NCBI RefSeq assembly: GCF_022414575.1
Contig: NZ_JADWYQ010000009.1
Coordinates: forward strand, 62,001-126,000
Reading direction: 5' to 3'
DNA from: Streptomyces sp. MUM 178J
GTDB lineage: Bacteria > Actinomycetota > Actinomycetes > Streptomycetales > Streptomycetaceae
Length of the DNA stretch: 64,000 nucleotides
Every line of letters begins with the position of its first letter. Within the stretch, counting starts at the first letter, position 1. The position numbers and the translations under genes were made by a program. Below, in pieces: positions 63,518-64,000 of the stretch. Under the pieces are notes generated by a model that was given only the letters and a program-made list of their open reading frames with translations, had not been told where the DNA came from and searched no databases.

Positions 63518-63874
63518 ATGTCCGTATCGGACGAGACCACCACCGTCACCGACGGCATCATCCTGACCGACGCCGCCGCGGCCAAGGTCAAGGCCCTGCT
63601 CGACCAGGAAGGCCGGGACGACCTGGCGCTCCGCGTCGCCGTTCAGCCCGGTGGCTGCTCCGGCCTGCGCTACCAGCTCTTCTTCGACGAGCGCTCGCTC
63701 GACGGCGACGTGGTGAAGGACTTCGAAGGCGTCAAGGTCGTCACCGACCGCATGAGCGCCCCGTACCTGGTCGGCGCCACGATCGACTTTGTCGACACCA
63801 TCGAGAAGCAGGGCTTCACGATCGACAACCCGAACGCGACGGGCTCCTGCGCCTGCGGCGACTCCTTCAGCTGA
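63518..63874 (+). CDS. HesB/IscA-type iron-sulfur protein (ErpA-like)
   Basis: A-type carrier for Fe-S cluster assembly or transfer. 118 residues, ATG 63518 (GGGAGAG upstream). Conserved cysteines C47 (QPGGCSGLRYQLFFD), C111 and C113 (NATGSCACGDSF). Single domain, cytoplasmic. It stands next to nadA, whose cluster it might supply. A strong hairpin follows. Confidence 0.95.
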   Translation: MSVSDETTTVTDGIILTDAAAAKVKALLDQEGRDDLALRVAVQPGGCSGLRYQLFFDERSLDGDVVKDFEGVKVVTDRMSAPYLVGATIDFVDTIEKQGFTIDNPNATGSCACGDSFS

Positions 63875-63889
63875 CCGGCGCCGGTTGTC

Positions 63890-63939
63890 ACGGACGCGGC
63901 GGTGCGCCCCCGGAACGGGGGGCTCGCCGCCGCGTCCGT
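63890..63939 (+). terminator. Terminator after HesB gene
   Basis: 13-bp arms (63890-63902 with 63927-63939) around an inner CCCCCGGAACGGGG hairpin, followed by TTTT (63939-63942). A near-canonical intrinsic terminator. Confidence 0.85.
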
Positions 63940-63954
63940 TTTCGCGCCGTCACC

Positions 63955-64000
63955 TCAGTGCTCGGGGACGACCTCCTCCGTCTCCGCGTCCACGACCTTC
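63955..64000 (-). CDS. C-terminal end of a leftward gene, cut by the window
   Basis: Reading leftward from the edge, the open frame encodes KVVDAETEEVVPEH and stops at TGA 63955-63957. Only 14 residues remain. The short acidic tail is not enough to assign a product. Adjacent to the HesB terminator and convergent with that gene. Confidence 0.5.
   Translation of the reverse strand, partial: KVVDAETEEVVPEH

Overview
The window is chromosomal DNA of a Streptomyces or a very close relative. It is very GC-rich, with strong G/C preference at third codon positions, many GTG starts and frequent 4-base start/stop overlaps. The right two thirds carry gene content and order typical of the streptomycete core: glnA, lipA/lipB, aceE, sucB/lpd, pepA, cobS/cobT/cobU, pspA, nadA, hesB. 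No rRNA, tRNA or CRISPR array was recognised.

Left part (1 to 10.3 kb): a metal ABC transporter (permease cut by the window edge, plus ATPase) lies behind a Fur-family regulator. The regulator is divergent from a catalase-peroxidase gene (katG). A small lipoprotein and a NarL-type two-component system follow. An IS607-family element (serine recombinase plus an unusually long TnpB) sits between the histidine kinase and a VanZ-like gene.

Accessory island (10.7 to 17.8 kb): an ABM-domain monooxygenase gene and an IS630 transposase scrap come first. A tightly coupled leftward run of four glycosyltransferase-type genes and a P-loop kinase follows. Divergent from it is an XRE-regulator/peptide-deformylase pair. 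I cannot assign this cluster to a known pathway; it is the best candidate here for something undescribed.

Core part I (18.1 to 33.9 kb): glnA has a clear GlnR operator. It is followed by RDD and DUF4191 membrane proteins, lipB-lipA, an NsdA-like regulator, an FAD-dependent amine-oxidase-like enzyme, a TIGR01777 epimerase, a GNAT enzyme, a DUF4240 protein, an SDR, a WYL regulator, a decayed MerR gene, and a sodium-dependent NSS transporter with its 45-residue MetS-type subunit.

Core part II (33.9 to 54.3 kb): central carbon and lipoate enzymes (AceE, SucB, Lpd) sit with a GntR regulator. Leucyl aminopeptidase and the last steps of cobalamin assembly follow (CobS, CobT, and a CobU fused to a metallo-beta-lactamase-like domain). 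A frameshifted rhomboid-like gene lies among them. Next are an HtrA-like lipoprotein protease, an ABC exporter, a methyltransferase and a DUF3043 protein.

Right part (54.6 to 64 kb): PspA/PspAA envelope-stress genes, a second NarL-type two-component system, an XRE/DUF397 pair, an antitoxin pseudogene with an in-frame amber stop, an ArsR-MFS operon, nadA and a HesB/IscA protein.

Intergenic DNA is unusually rich in short tandem repeats (8 bp x8, 16 bp x8, 26 bp x3, 38 bp x3) and in copies of a dispersed hairpin-bearing element.
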